The translations under genes and the position numbers were made by a program. Under the pieces are notes generated by a model. It was not told the origin of the DNA. It saw only the letters and a program-made list of their open reading frames with translations, and did no database searches. Below are positions 1 through 6,891 of a DNA stretch of 13,878 nucleotides, piece by piece; the first letter of the stretch is position 1, and the number at the start of each line of letters is the position of its first letter. This DNA is from Campylobacterales bacterium. Its GTDB lineage: Bacteria > Campylobacterota > Campylobacteria > Campylobacterales > SZUA-545. Location: NCBI GenBank assembly GCA_025800305.1, contig JAOXRY010000002.1:1-13878 (forward strand), given 5' to 3'.

Positions 1-546
1 ATAGATGAAGCTTTCACATTTTTTAAAACTAATAATATTGATGATTTAATCATAGATCTAAGGTACAATCCAGGAGGAAGTGTTACAACAGCAAGTATTT
101 TATTGGATAAGATAGCAGGACATAACGACGGTAAACTTCAAATGACTCTAAAGTGGAACAATAATTTTAGTAAATTTAATGAAGAGTATCATTTTGAAAA
201 TGACGAAAATTCATTAAATTTAAAGAGAGTCTTTTTCTTAACAACATCAAACACAGCATCTGCTAGTGAATTGGTTATAAATGCTTTAAAACCTTATATG
301 GATGTTGTCATTATCGGAGATAACACAAGTGGTAAACCTGTAGGAATGGCAGGAAGAAAGCACCAAGGATTAATATATTGGCTTATAAACTTTTCAATTT
401 ATAACTCTCAAAATAATGGAGACTATTTTTATGGTCTTTACCCTAACTGCTCTGTTTCTGATAGTTACGAATATAGTAGAACAGATAAAAGAGATCCCCT
501 TTTATCAAAAGCTTTACACTATGTAGACAATGATAACTGTTATTAA
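1..546 (+). CDS. S41-family (C-terminal processing type) serine peptidase, 3' part
   Basis: The frame is open from the first base, so the gene starts outside the window; 181 residues are visible. Residues 18-26 read IIDLRYNPGG-like, the substrate-pocket signature of S41 (tail-specific/CtpA) peptidases. The catalytic segment TASASEL follows. Its first Ser is fragment residue 87 and a Lys (in TSGKP) lies exactly 25 residues later at 112, the Ser/Lys spacing seen in E. coli Tsp and plant D1 protease, so the dyad is intact. Family members act in the periplasm or cell envelope. This fragment has no PDZ domain; one could lie in the missing N-terminal part, or the protein could be one of the PDZ-less S41 lipoprotein peptidases. 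Its stop codon overlaps the stop of the convergent gene by four bases, so no terminator lies between them. Substrate unknown. Confidence 0.85.
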   Translation: MDEAFTFFKTNNIDDLIIDLRYNPGGSVTTASILLDKIAGHNDGKLQMTLKWNNNFSKFNEEYHFENDENSLNLKRVFFLTTSNTASASELVINALKPYMDVVIIGDNTSGKPVGMAGRKHQGLIYWLINFSIYNSQNNGDYFYGLYPNCSVSDSYEYSRTDKRDPLLSKALHYVDNDNCY

Positions 547-911
547 ATTTTTCTAGTAGCTTTTTTCAGTTCAGAGTACTCTATTAAAAAACTTATAGTT
601 TCATTAATGTAATACTTTATTGCCTCTACATTTTTTTCATCTAATCTGGTCAGCCTATGACCTCTGATTGTTTTTCCATTGCCAGTTAGAAAACCAAACT
701 TGTCATCAATCTGTACCCCTCGAAACCAGCCAATATGGACTCTATCTGGATAAGTTCTTAAGTAACAAACTCCACCAAACTCACAATGATATGAAGTAAG
801 ATTTTCTGTAAATTTTTCTTTTACACTCTCCCCTACTACCTCCATAATTAAACTTCTTACTTTGGAAAAGAGATCTGAATAAGAAGAGTTCATATCCATA
901 TCAAATCTCAT
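543..911 (-). CDS. DUF1801-like small protein of unknown function
   Basis: A 122-residue soluble protein. Its centre (about residues 47-90) carries GGVCYLRTY, VHIGWFRG and GNGKTIRGHR, followed by a helix with IKYYINETISFL. That pattern resembles the DUF1801/YdhG-like fold family by memory. No catalytic residues are recognised and no function is claimed. The start codon lies inside the end of the upstream C-S lyase gene (11-base overlap), so the two are almost certainly co-transcribed and translationally coupled. Further in-frame ATGs at residues 5 and 7 could be the real start. The stop overlaps the convergent S41 peptidase stop. Confidence 0.6.
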   Translation of the reverse strand: MRFDMDMNSSYSDLFSKVRSLIMEVVGESVKEKFTENLTSYHCEFGGVCYLRTYPDRVHIGWFRGVQIDDKFGFLTGNGKTIRGHRLTRLDEKNVEAIKYYINETISFLIEYSELKKATRKI

Positions 912-2058
912 CTAGAGCCTTGGTAATTTTTTCTAACGCTTTTCTCAACTCTTTTCTAGGAAGGGCAATGTTGATTCTAAAAAATCCTTTTCCATCTTTT
1001 CCAAAAATCATACCATTATGAAGAGCAACTTTAGCTCTATATAAAAAGATCTCTTCTAGTTTTTTCTGTGTCATTTCAAACTTTCTAAAATCAAGCCAAA
1101 CTAAATAAGTTCCTTCTAATTTAATAACTTTTACTTTTGTGTTTCTAAAAGTTTTTTCTACTAGCTTGAAATTACCTTTGAGATACTCTAAAATCTCTTC
1201 TAACCAATTTTCACCTTTTGTGTAAACAGAAACAAGAGATGCAAGTCCAAATGCATTGGGAAGGGTTATCGCTCTTCGTTGAAGAACATTAGTAAACTTC
1301 TCTCTAAGTGCTGTATTTGAGGTAATACTGTAAGAAGTTGTAAGTGATGCTAAATTAAAAGTTTTACTTGGAGCATTAAGAGTGACTGTGATATTAGCAA
1401 TTTTTTTTGAGATCTTCGCCATTGGAGTGAACTTTTTAAATACAAGATCTGAATGTACTTCATCAGAAACAATTACTATATTATTTTCCAAACAAATTCT
1501 AGCTAATTTTTCTAGCTCTTTTTTCTTCCAAACCCTTCCAACTGGATTGTGAGGAGAACAAAGAATCAACATCTTTGTTTTTTTAGTGATTTTTGATTTT
1601 AGATCTTTCAAATCAAATTTATAGTCTCCATCTTTCTCTCTCAATGGATTGAGAATCAATTTTCTATTTTGTTCCTTTACAACTGAAAAAAAAGGGTAAT
1701 AAACAGGTGTTTGAACAATCACCTCATCACCTTCATCACTAAAAGCTTCAACACAACTACTTAAAGCCGAAACAACCCCTGGTATATAGTTAATCCACTG
1801 TTTTTCCACATCCCATTTGTGACGTTTCTTCATCCAATTTATTATGCTACTATAGAATTTATCTCCAAGTTCTTCATAGCCATATATTGTTTTATCTACC
1901 CGTGCTTTTAGATCTTTTTTTACAAATCCTCCAACAGGAAAATCCATATCTGCCACCCATAAAGGCTGGACATCTTTTGTCCCAAAGTATTTTTCTAAAG
2001 CAGTATATTTAATTGCGTCTGTATTTTTTCTATCTATTACTTTGTCAAATCTACTCAT
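901..2058 (-). CDS. PatB/MalY-family PLP-dependent C-S lyase (cystathionine beta-lyase type)
   Basis: A 385-residue fold-type I aminotransferase-like enzyme. LWVADMDFP (residues 33-41) near the N-terminus is the hallmark of the MalY/PatB subgroup, which cleaves C-S bonds of cystathionine, cysteine or related substrates to pyruvate, ammonia and a thiol. SPHNPVGRVW (168-177, substrate/PLP Asn171), SDEVHSDL (198-205, Asp199 contacting the pyridine N) and APSKTFNLA (229-237, Schiff-base Lys232) follow in the expected order. Arg361 in FFRINIA is the likely carboxylate-binding Arg. Length is normal for the family. An AAAAGGAACA ribosome site precedes the ATG at good spacing. Some members also bind regulators (E. 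coli MalY with MalT), but nothing here suggests that. It is the first gene of a two-gene unit with the DUF1801-like protein. Confidence 0.9.
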   Translation of the reverse strand: MSRFDKVIDRKNTDAIKYTALEKYFGTKDVQPLWVADMDFPVGGFVKKDLKARVDKTIYGYEELGDKFYSSIINWMKKRHKWDVEKQWINYIPGVVSALSSCVEAFSDEGDEVIVQTPVYYPFFSVVKEQNRKLILNPLREKDGDYKFDLKDLKSKITKKTKMLILCSPHNPVGRVWKKKELEKLARICLENNIVIVSDEVHSDLVFKKFTPMAKISKKIANITVTLNAPSKTFNLASLTTSYSITSNTALREKFTNVLQRRAITLPNAFGLASLVSVYTKGENWLEEILEYLKGNFKLVEKTFRNTKVKVIKLEGTYLVWLDFRKFEMTQKKLEEIFLYRAKVALHNGMIFGKDGKGFFRINIALPRKELRKALEKITKALDEI

Positions 2059-2083
2059 TTTATTGTTCCTTTTATCTTTTGAG

Positions 2084-2091
2084 ATTATAGT
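2084..2091. promoter_or_regulatory. overlapping divergent -10 boxes for the C-S lyase and response regulator
   Basis: On the minus strand TATAAT occupies 2089-2084 with a weak TTCCAA 17 bp upstream, serving the C-S lyase. On the plus strand TATAGT occupies 2086-2091 with TTGTTC (2063-2068) 17 bp upstream, serving the response regulator. The two -10 elements share bases, so the promoters would compete for polymerase. Prediction from consensus match only. Confidence 0.4.
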
Positions 2092-2110
2092 AAAAACCTC
2101 ATATTTTTGG

Positions 2111-2133
2111 AACAGAAGTCGCTTACTTCTGTT
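2111..2133 (+). promoter_or_regulatory. 9-bp leader hairpin upstream of the response regulator
   Basis: AACAGAAGT (2111-2119) and ACTTCTGTT (2125-2133) are perfect inverted copies separated by CGCTT and followed by a short T run. No plus-strand gene lies upstream for it to terminate, so it sits in the predicted 5' leader of the response regulator, about a dozen bases after the inferred transcription start. It could be an attenuator, a stabilising 5' hairpin or an operator. Confidence 0.45.
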
Positions 2134-2166
2134 TTCATAGAAAGCTTTATTTAGAGGAGATCTATC

Positions 2167-2550
2167 ATAAAAAAAATCATACTTGTTGACGATTCTGTAA
2201 CAATCTTAGAAACAGTACGAATGGCTTTAACTCCTTTAATTGAAAGTGGAGAGATAGAATACGAAGCTAGAGAAGACCCTGCCCAACTTTTATGGGATCT
2301 ACTAGAGGGAAAAACCACTTACGATCTACTTATCAGCGATATCAATATGCCACAAATGAACGGGCTAGAACTTATCGGCTACATCAAATTAGAACCAAGC
2401 CTAATAAAAAAACCAATTGTTGTCCTCTCTACAGAAAGTTCAGATGAGATGAAAGAAAAAGGGCGAAAAGCTGGGGTTTTAGGCTGGATTGTCAAACCTT
2501 TTAACGAGGTACGACTCCGTAGAGTTGTAAAACTGGCAACAGGTATATAA
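2167..2550 (+). CDS. single-domain CheY-like response regulator with ATA start
   Basis: A stand-alone receiver domain of about 127 residues. Counting from the ATA at 2167, the acidic pair is Asp8-Asp9 (LVDDS), the phospho-acceptor Asp58 (ISDINMPQMNG), the switch Ser/Thr 88-89 (VVLSTESS) and the conserved Lys110 (GWIVKPFN). The TESSDEMKEKGRKAG stretch is typical of chemotaxis-type CheY proteins. There is no output domain, so it probably acts by protein contact, on a flagellar switch or as a phosphate relay. The first ATG (2221) would delete strand 1 and both acidic residues, so it cannot be the true start. An in-frame TAG at 2152 and a GAGGAG ribosome site at 2154-2159 leave ATA 2167 (or ATC 2164) as the only start with proper spacing. 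The 3' end runs 50 bp into the convergent membrane-protein gene. Confidence 0.85.
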   Translation: MKKIILVDDSVTILETVRMALTPLIESGEIEYEAREDPAQLLWDLLEGKTTYDLLISDINMPQMNGLELIGYIKLEPSLIKKPIVVLSTESSDEMKEKGRKAGVLGWIVKPFNEVRLRRVVKLATGI

Positions 2551-2797
2551 TAACTGAAACAACAAAAAGTCCAATAACAAATATAGCAACTATACCTAAG
2601 CTTTTGAAAAGTGGACAGCTAAACTCATCCTCTTTATTTTCATAGGCTCCTCTTGTGAGAAGATAGTACAAAAACCCAAAGATAGGAATAACAAATACAA
2701 TCACTTTTTTTATAAATGAAGTATCCCTCCCCTTTGAGTCTGCAATAGTAAAACCAAGTAAGTAGCATTGAATTGCTGCTAAAATAAAATATATCAA
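2501..2797 (-). CDS. small three-helix membrane protein, function unknown
   Basis: A 98-residue hydrophobic protein. Three likely membrane segments lie at about residues 1-19, 30-48 and 65-88, separated by a short charged loop (ADSKGRDTSF) and a second polar loop rich in Glu, Lys and Asp. The start is TTG in TTGA, overlapping the speA stop by four bases, which suggests translational coupling to speA. No recognisable family. The last 16 or so codons overlap the convergent response regulator gene. The hydrophobic pattern and the coupling argue for a real gene, but a chance frame is not excluded. Confidence 0.55.
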   Translation of the reverse strand: MIYFILAAIQCYLLGFTIADSKGRDTSFIKKVIVFVIPIFGFLYYLLTRGAYENKEDEFSCPLFKSLGIVAIFVIGLFVVSVIIYLLPVLQLYGVVPR

Positions 2798-4581
2798 TTA
2801 ATCTTCTTTAAATAACCATTATCTTCTAAATTTTTATTTAGTATTGTAATAAGATCTTCGGATATTTCTCTAAAAAGTTTAGCCTTTATTTCCTCTATAT
2901 CCCAATCCATTTCAGAAAGGATCTCTAAAAGAGAATCACTTTTGACAAATCTTTTGATTTTATAGCCATCCTCTGTAACTTCCACGACAGCTTCGTTAGG
3001 CTTTGAGAAAAGATTATGCTTCATCCCCAACACTTCTTGATAAGCACCAACTAAGAAAAAACCTAAAAAGTAATTCTTCTCATCTAGATCTACATCATGA
3101 AGAAAAAGCGGAGACTCAGGCTTAAAGCTCATCTCTCCATCACTATCACAAGTAATATCCCAAAGGCTTGCCGTCCTTGTTGGCTTTGTTTCTAGCCTAT
3201 CCAATGGCATAACTGGAAACTTCTGATCCAATCCCCAAAAATCAGGCATACTTTGAAACATACTAAAGTTGACCAAGTATCTCTCTTGGATCTTCTCTCT
3301 AATAGAGACTCTCTCATAAAGATTCTCTGCAACTGCCAAAGCTTTTTTAATAATCAGATTAACCAAGACTTCCGTATTGGATCTATCTTGCAGATCTATA
3401 TACCCTAAATCAAAAAGAGTCAACAATGATTCCATATGATCTAACGCATCATGAAGAAACTCCACAGCATTTTTAGGGTTAATACTTTGATACAGTTCAT
3501 TCAGCTCTGCCACAAGAGGAGGGTTTGTCTCTTTAAGATCTAAAGAGTTTTCACTATACTCATAAGAGAAAAGCTCCAAAACAGGAGCAACAACCATCGC
3601 ATGACTGGCCGCAATAAACCTTCCAGACTCACTATAGATATGAGGCTCTTTCACTCCCTTGTTTTGACAAATAGATTTAATCAAAAAGCAGACATCATTG
3701 GCAAACTCTTGGATTGAGTATGTTCTATTTTTCCTATCCATAGAGTACTCAACAGCAAGCCCACCACCAAGATCTATTGTATCAAGGTTCTCCGCTCCCA
3801 TCATTACAAGTTCAGCGTAGATATTCCCAGCCTCTCTTATAGCCTTTTTTACAGGGGTGATATCCTCTAATTGAGAGCCTATGTGATAGTGAAGCATTGT
3901 TAAATATTGGGTTAGATTATTCTCTTTTAAGATCTTAAGAGCTCTTACAACCTCTGTTGCAGTAAGTCCAAACTTTGAATTAATCCCACCAGACTTCGCC
4001 CAGATTCCAATTCCAGAAGTATGAAGCCTAATCCTAATCCCAATATTAGGGATAGGTGTATCCATCGCTTTTGCAACCTCAACAATTGTAAGCAACTCCC
4101 CTAACCCTTCAATAGTTAAGGTTATATCATGCCCCTGAGCTTTAGCGATAAATCCCATTGTGATGAGATCTCTATCTTTAAATCCATTGACAACCAAAGG
4201 AGCTTTTTTATTATTGTAAGCCATTGCTAAGATTAGCTCTGCTTTACTCCCTGCTTCTAGCCCGTAGTTGTACTCTTGACCAACCTCTAAAAGCTCTTTT
4301 ATAAACCCTGGATTTTGATTTACTTTTAGAGGAAAGAGTGCTTTAAATTTTCCATTGTAGTTATACTCTTTACCAGCATTTTTCACAACCCTAAAAAGAG
4401 TATCAATCTGCTTTTTGATTAAGTGAGGGAAACGAAGAAGAATCGGACCTGTTATCTCATCAGATCTAATACCCTCTACAATATCAAGAATAGCTGGGTT
4501 TGAACCTTTGTTTATACAGACTTTTCCGTCCTCTATAACAAAGTTGTCTTCTCCCCAGTTTTCTAAGCCGTAGTTAGTCAT
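2794..4581 (-). CDS. speA: biosynthetic arginine decarboxylase (SpeA type)
   Basis: A 595-residue fold-type III PLP enzyme that converts arginine to agmatine, the entry step to putrescine and spermidine. The N-terminal TIM barrel carries LFPLKVNQNP with the Schiff-base Lys86, HYHIGSQ (231-237), the phosphate-binding DLGGGLAVEY (270-279) and ESGR with Glu318. The C-terminal half carries the SpeA-specific NFSMFQSMPDFWG (438-450), DITCDSDG with catalytic Cys478, and GAYQE (512-516). All key residues are present. It is somewhat shorter than the roughly 650-residue E. coli enzyme. A GGAG ribosome site lies 11 nt before the ATG. It is first in a minus-strand unit with the small membrane protein and divergent from modA. 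Confidence 0.93.
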   Translation of the reverse strand: MTNYGLENWGEDNFVIEDGKVCINKGSNPAILDIVEGIRSDEITGPILLRFPHLIKKQIDTLFRVVKNAGKEYNYNGKFKALFPLKVNQNPGFIKELLEVGQEYNYGLEAGSKAELILAMAYNNKKAPLVVNGFKDRDLITMGFIAKAQGHDITLTIEGLGELLTIVEVAKAMDTPIPNIGIRIRLHTSGIGIWAKSGGINSKFGLTATEVVRALKILKENNLTQYLTMLHYHIGSQLEDITPVKKAIREAGNIYAELVMMGAENLDTIDLGGGLAVEYSMDRKNRTYSIQEFANDVCFLIKSICQNKGVKEPHIYSESGRFIAASHAMVVAPVLELFSYEYSENSLDLKETNPPLVAELNELYQSINPKNAVEFLHDALDHMESLLTLFDLGYIDLQDRSNTEVLVNLIIKKALAVAENLYERVSIREKIQERYLVNFSMFQSMPDFWGLDQKFPVMPLDRLETKPTRTASLWDITCDSDGEMSFKPESPLFLHDVDLDEKNYFLGFFLVGAYQEVLGMKHNLFSKPNEAVVEVTEDGYKIKRFVKSDSLLEILSEMDWDIEEIKAKLFREISEDLITILNKNLEDNGYLKKIN

Positions 4582-4676
4582 TTATAATCATCTCCAAAAG
4601 CTTTTCAGTAATTCTAAAATCAGATCTATAAGATCTAAAGTATAATCTCTGTCTATTTTTTTCAATAAATAAAAAA

Positions 4677-4697
4677 TGGATTATACCAATTAATCCA
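4677..4697. promoter_or_regulatory. inverted repeat TGGATTA-N7-TAATCCA, candidate operator
   Basis: Perfect 7-bp arms at 4677-4683 and 4691-4697 with a 7-bp spacer, about 100 bp upstream of speA and just upstream of its predicted -35 box. The centre-to-centre distance fits a dimeric regulator. The regulator is not identifiable from sequence. Confidence 0.35.
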
Positions 4698-4758
4698 ACA
4701 ACTTCTACCCTACTAAATTTTTAGCAAATCTCCTACCCTTTTTTCAATCAAGAGCATG

Positions 4759-4780
4759 TGTGGTTGAGTATTTGACCACA
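4759..4780. promoter_or_regulatory. inverted repeat TGTGGT-N10-ACCACA, candidate operator for modA
   Basis: Perfect 6-bp arms at 4759-4764 and 4775-4780, 63 to 84 bp before the modA start codon. No T run follows, so it is not a terminator. A molybdate-responsive regulator is one possibility; I cannot match it to a known ModE box. Confidence 0.35.
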
Positions 4781-4842
4781 AAGCCTATTATTTAATCAAT
4801 TATAATTGGCTTTTCTAAAAAAATCTTTATATAATCTTATCA

Positions 4843-5553
4843 ATGAAAAAACTTCTACTTGTATTTACTCTTACCTCAATACTATTTGGTGAAACAATCA
4901 ACATTGCAGTTGCTACAAATGTAAGCTATGCAATAAAAGATCTAATAAAAGAGTTTAATAAAGAACATCCACAAATAAAAGTTCGAGTCACTTTAGGAAG
5001 TAGTGGAAAGCTGACAGCTCAGATTAAAAACGGAGCTCCTTATCATCTTTTCATGTCTGCGAATATGGACTATCCTAATGCTCTTTTTAATGAGGGGAAG
5101 GCAACACTAAAGCCTGTTGTTTACGCCAAAGGTTCGTTAGCAATTTTGAGTAGTAAAGATCTGGATTTTTCTAAAGGAGTAGATCTTGTAAAAGATGTTA
5201 AAAGGATTGCAGTAGCAAGTCCAAAAACTGCTCCTTATGGAAAAGCTTCTGTTGAAGCTATGAAAAATGCAAAGGTCTATGATAAATCTAAACTAATCTA
5301 CGGAGAGTCTATCTCCCAAACTGTTAGTTTTACAATAGCTGCTGCTGATATTGGGTTTGTTGCTAAGTCTGCTCTTTACTCTCCTAAGATGAAGAGATTT
5401 CAAAATAAATGGGTGGAGGTAGACCCGAAGCTTTATACTCCTATTAGCCAAGGTGTTGTCCTTTTAGACAAAGAAGCAAAACCTTTTTATGACTTTATTT
5501 TAAGTAGTAAAGCAAAGGCTATATTTAGAGATTTTGGATATATTACGGAATGA
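4843..5553 (+). CDS. modA: molybdate ABC transporter, periplasmic binding protein
   Basis: A 236-residue exported solute-binding protein. A basic-hydrophobic signal peptide (residues 1-16, ending ILFG before ETINIA) directs it to the periplasm. The mature protein begins with the ModA-like INIAVATNVSYAIKDL, followed by TLGSSGKLTAQIKNGAPYHLFMSAN, where the paired Ser residues and APYHLFMSAN strand form the oxyanion pocket of the family. AVASPKTAPYGKAS (about 124-137) and the C-terminal FILSSKAKAIFRDFGY also match. It binds molybdate or tungstate and delivers it to ModB/ModC. The next gene starts inside its stop codon. In this phylum the metal would serve nitrate reductase, formate dehydrogenase or sulfur enzymes. 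Confidence 0.92.
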   Translation: MKKLLLVFTLTSILFGETINIAVATNVSYAIKDLIKEFNKEHPQIKVRVTLGSSGKLTAQIKNGAPYHLFMSANMDYPNALFNEGKATLKPVVYAKGSLAILSSKDLDFSKGVDLVKDVKRIAVASPKTAPYGKASVEAMKNAKVYDKSKLIYGESISQTVSFTIAAADIGFVAKSALYSPKMKRFQNKWVEVDPKLYTPISQGVVLLDKEAKPFYDFILSSKAKAIFRDFGYITE

Positions 5554-5948
5554 ATATAATTGAAGCTACAGTAAAAAAGATTGATTCAAAAGAGTCACTT
5601 AATATTGTTAATTTTGATTTTCAAGGGAACTCTCTTTCTATGATGAGCCTTGAGGTGGGAGATCTGTACGTAGACTCAAAAGTCTCTCTTGGGGTGAAAC
5701 CAACAAACATTGCCATTGGGAAAAACCTCAGTGGAAATTTGAGCTACTCTAATCAGCTTAGTGGAGAGATAGTTGAGATCTCAAATGGTGAACTTCTCTG
5801 TTCTGTGAAAGTATCAATAAAAGATATTGTTTTAGAATCAATAATTACAACAAACTCTTCAAAAAGAATGAATTTAAAAGAGAGTGATAAAGTGACTCTT
5901 TTTATTAAAGCTAGTGATTTATCTATCTTGGAGATCTTAAATGATTGA
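5550..5948 (+). CDS. TOBE/Mop-domain molybdopterin- or molybdate-binding protein
   Basis: A 132-residue cytoplasmic protein that appears to consist of two small beta-barrel (Mop/TOBE) units, residues about 1-57 and 68-130. The second carries LSGEIVEISNGELLCSVKVS and ends VTLFIKASDLSIL, the usual TOBE ending. The N-terminal half has SKVSLGVKPTNIAIGK, the equivalent ending in a diverged copy. Such domains bind molybdate oxyanion. A protein of this kind sits between modA and modB in Campylobacter, where it has been annotated as a ModE-like or molybdenum-binding protein. No HTH is present here, so storage or sensing is more likely than direct DNA binding. It overlaps modA by four bases and modB by eight. 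Confidence 0.8.
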   Translation: MNIIEATVKKIDSKESLNIVNFDFQGNSLSMMSLEVGDLYVDSKVSLGVKPTNIAIGKNLSGNLSYSNQLSGEIVEISNGELLCSVKVSIKDIVLESIITTNSSKRMNLKESDKVTLFIKASDLSILEILND

Positions 5949-6618
5949 TTACGCTCCGTTTATACTCTCTTTCAAGTTGGCTTTGACAACAACCATAATT
6001 TTATTTATCATCTCCCTACCCTTAGCATGGTACTTGTCACAAACCAACTCAAAATCAAAACCTATAATCGAAGCGATAACAGCCTTACCAATCGTCCTTC
6101 CTCCCTCAGTCTTAGGATTTTATATCCTAGTCGTCCTCTCTCAAAACTCCCCTGTTGGAAGCTTTTTCAGTGAGGTTTTTGATATTTCCTTAGTTTTTAA
6201 CTTCACAGGTCTTGTAATTGCTAGCTGTTTCTACTCCCTTCCCTTTATGGTTCAGCCCTTGCAGAGTGGTTTTGAGAGTTTGAATAAGAATATGTTGGAA
6301 GCTAGTTATATCAGTGGAAAAAGCAAGTTTGAAACTCTTTTAAAAGTTGCTCTTCCAAATATCAAACCTTCTTTATTGACAGCTCTTATCGTTACCTTCG
6401 CTCATACAGTTGGAGAGTTCGGAGTTGTCCTTATGGTTGGTGGAAGTATTCCTGAGGAGACAAAAGTTGCTTCGGTTGCAATATACGAAATGGTGGAAGT
6501 TATGGACTACGCTGGTGCTCATTTTTATAGTGGCGTGATGGTGGCTATTAGTTTTGTTGTCCTTTTTAGTGTCTATCTTTTTAATCAAAAGCATAAGAAG
6601 AAGATTGGGATTGTTTAG
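5941..6618 (+). CDS. modB: molybdate ABC transporter permease
   Basis: A 225-residue inner-membrane permease with about five membrane segments. The first is near residues 8-30 and the last at 201-216, ending in a basic tail. The EAA loop that docks on the ATPase is at about 120-140 (EASYISGKSKFETLLKVALP). AITALPIVLPPSVLGFYIL and the FAHTVGEFGVVLMVGGSIP segment with its conserved Gly/Glu/Phe are characteristic of ModB. The gene starts inside the end of the TOBE gene, so the three are one operon. In most relatives modC follows directly; here the partner ATPase is 5.2 kb away. An intrinsic terminator overlaps the stop codon. Confidence 0.93.
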   Translation: MIDYAPFILSFKLALTTTIILFIISLPLAWYLSQTNSKSKPIIEAITALPIVLPPSVLGFYILVVLSQNSPVGSFFSEVFDISLVFNFTGLVIASCFYSLPFMVQPLQSGFESLNKNMLEASYISGKSKFETLLKVALPNIKPSLLTALIVTFAHTVGEFGVVLMVGGSIPEETKVASVAIYEMVEVMDYAGAHFYSGVMVAISFVVLFSVYLFNQKHKKKIGIV

Positions 6619-6637
6619 TTATTTAACTAAACTTTTT
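6613..6637 (+). terminator. intrinsic terminator of modA-TOBE-modB
   Basis: GTTTAGTT (6613-6620) pairs perfectly with AACTAAAC (6625-6632) across a 4-base loop, followed directly by five T residues. The left arm contains the modB stop codon TAG (6616-6618), so the operon ends inside the hairpin. Confidence 0.8.
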
Positions 6638-6653
6638 ATTTAGCTAAGTTACT

Positions 6654-6677
6654 GTTTAGTTGATCGACTAAACATTT
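6654..6677 (+). terminator. second terminator-like hairpin with the same arms
   Basis: GTTTAGT (6654-6660) and ACTAAAC (6667-6673) pair across TGATCG, followed by ATTTT. The arms repeat those of the hairpin 41 bp upstream, so this is a tandem backup terminator or a duplicated element at the edge of the accessory insert. Confidence 0.5.
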
Positions 6678-6705
6678 TAAAATTAATGATTGATGAATAG
6701 ATTAA

Positions 6706-6891
6706 GCTTCTTTAGAAGTTAGGAAAGAATTACTTAAGATCTGTCAAGAGTTTGACAGTACAATCAATGATGGATTAAAACATGCTAGTAATGTTATATG
6801 TTATCAAAATAAGATTGATTGACATATAAAAGTTCTTAGAGGGAATGTGACCTTAATAGTTGAGGCTCAGATTAAGATTTTTATTCAGTGA
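6706..6891 (+). pseudogene. remnant of an unidentified coding sequence
   Basis: Frame 1 reads as plausible protein from GCT 6706 (ASLEVRKELLKICQEFD...) through TGA at 6820-6822, then on to TGA at 6889-6891 (HIKVLRGNVTLIVEAQ...). There is no start codon, a TAA lies just upstream at 6703, and the internal TGA splits it into 38 and 22 codons. The residue pattern looks like real amphipathic helix, and the segment contains an AGATCT site as the host genes do. I do not recognise the family. It is best read as the decayed tail of a gene lost when the region was rearranged; chance is possible. Confidence 0.35.

Larger units (their letters stand above)
4582..4842. promoter_or_regulatory. divergent speA/modA control region
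   Basis: This 261-bp gap holds promoter-like elements for both genes. For speA (minus strand) TTGAAA at 4665-4660 and TATACT at 4644-4639 are 15 bp apart. For modA (plus strand) one TATAAT lies at 4801-4806 and another at 4830-4835, the latter only 7 bp before the ATG. modA has no clear Shine-Dalgarno sequence, so a very short or leaderless transcript is possible. Two AGATCT copies stand ten bases apart at 4622 and 4631. Two inverted repeats are listed separately. No ORF of interest is seen. Confidence 0.4.

Noticed and set aside
2221..2550. ATG 2221 as start of the response regulator
   Set aside because: It would remove the first beta strand and both metal-binding Asp residues of a receiver that is otherwise intact and preceded by a good ribosome site.
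6373..6594. Minus-strand 73-codon frame inside modB
   Set aside because: Antisense to a clear ModB coding region, with Asn/His/Ser-rich composition and no motif.
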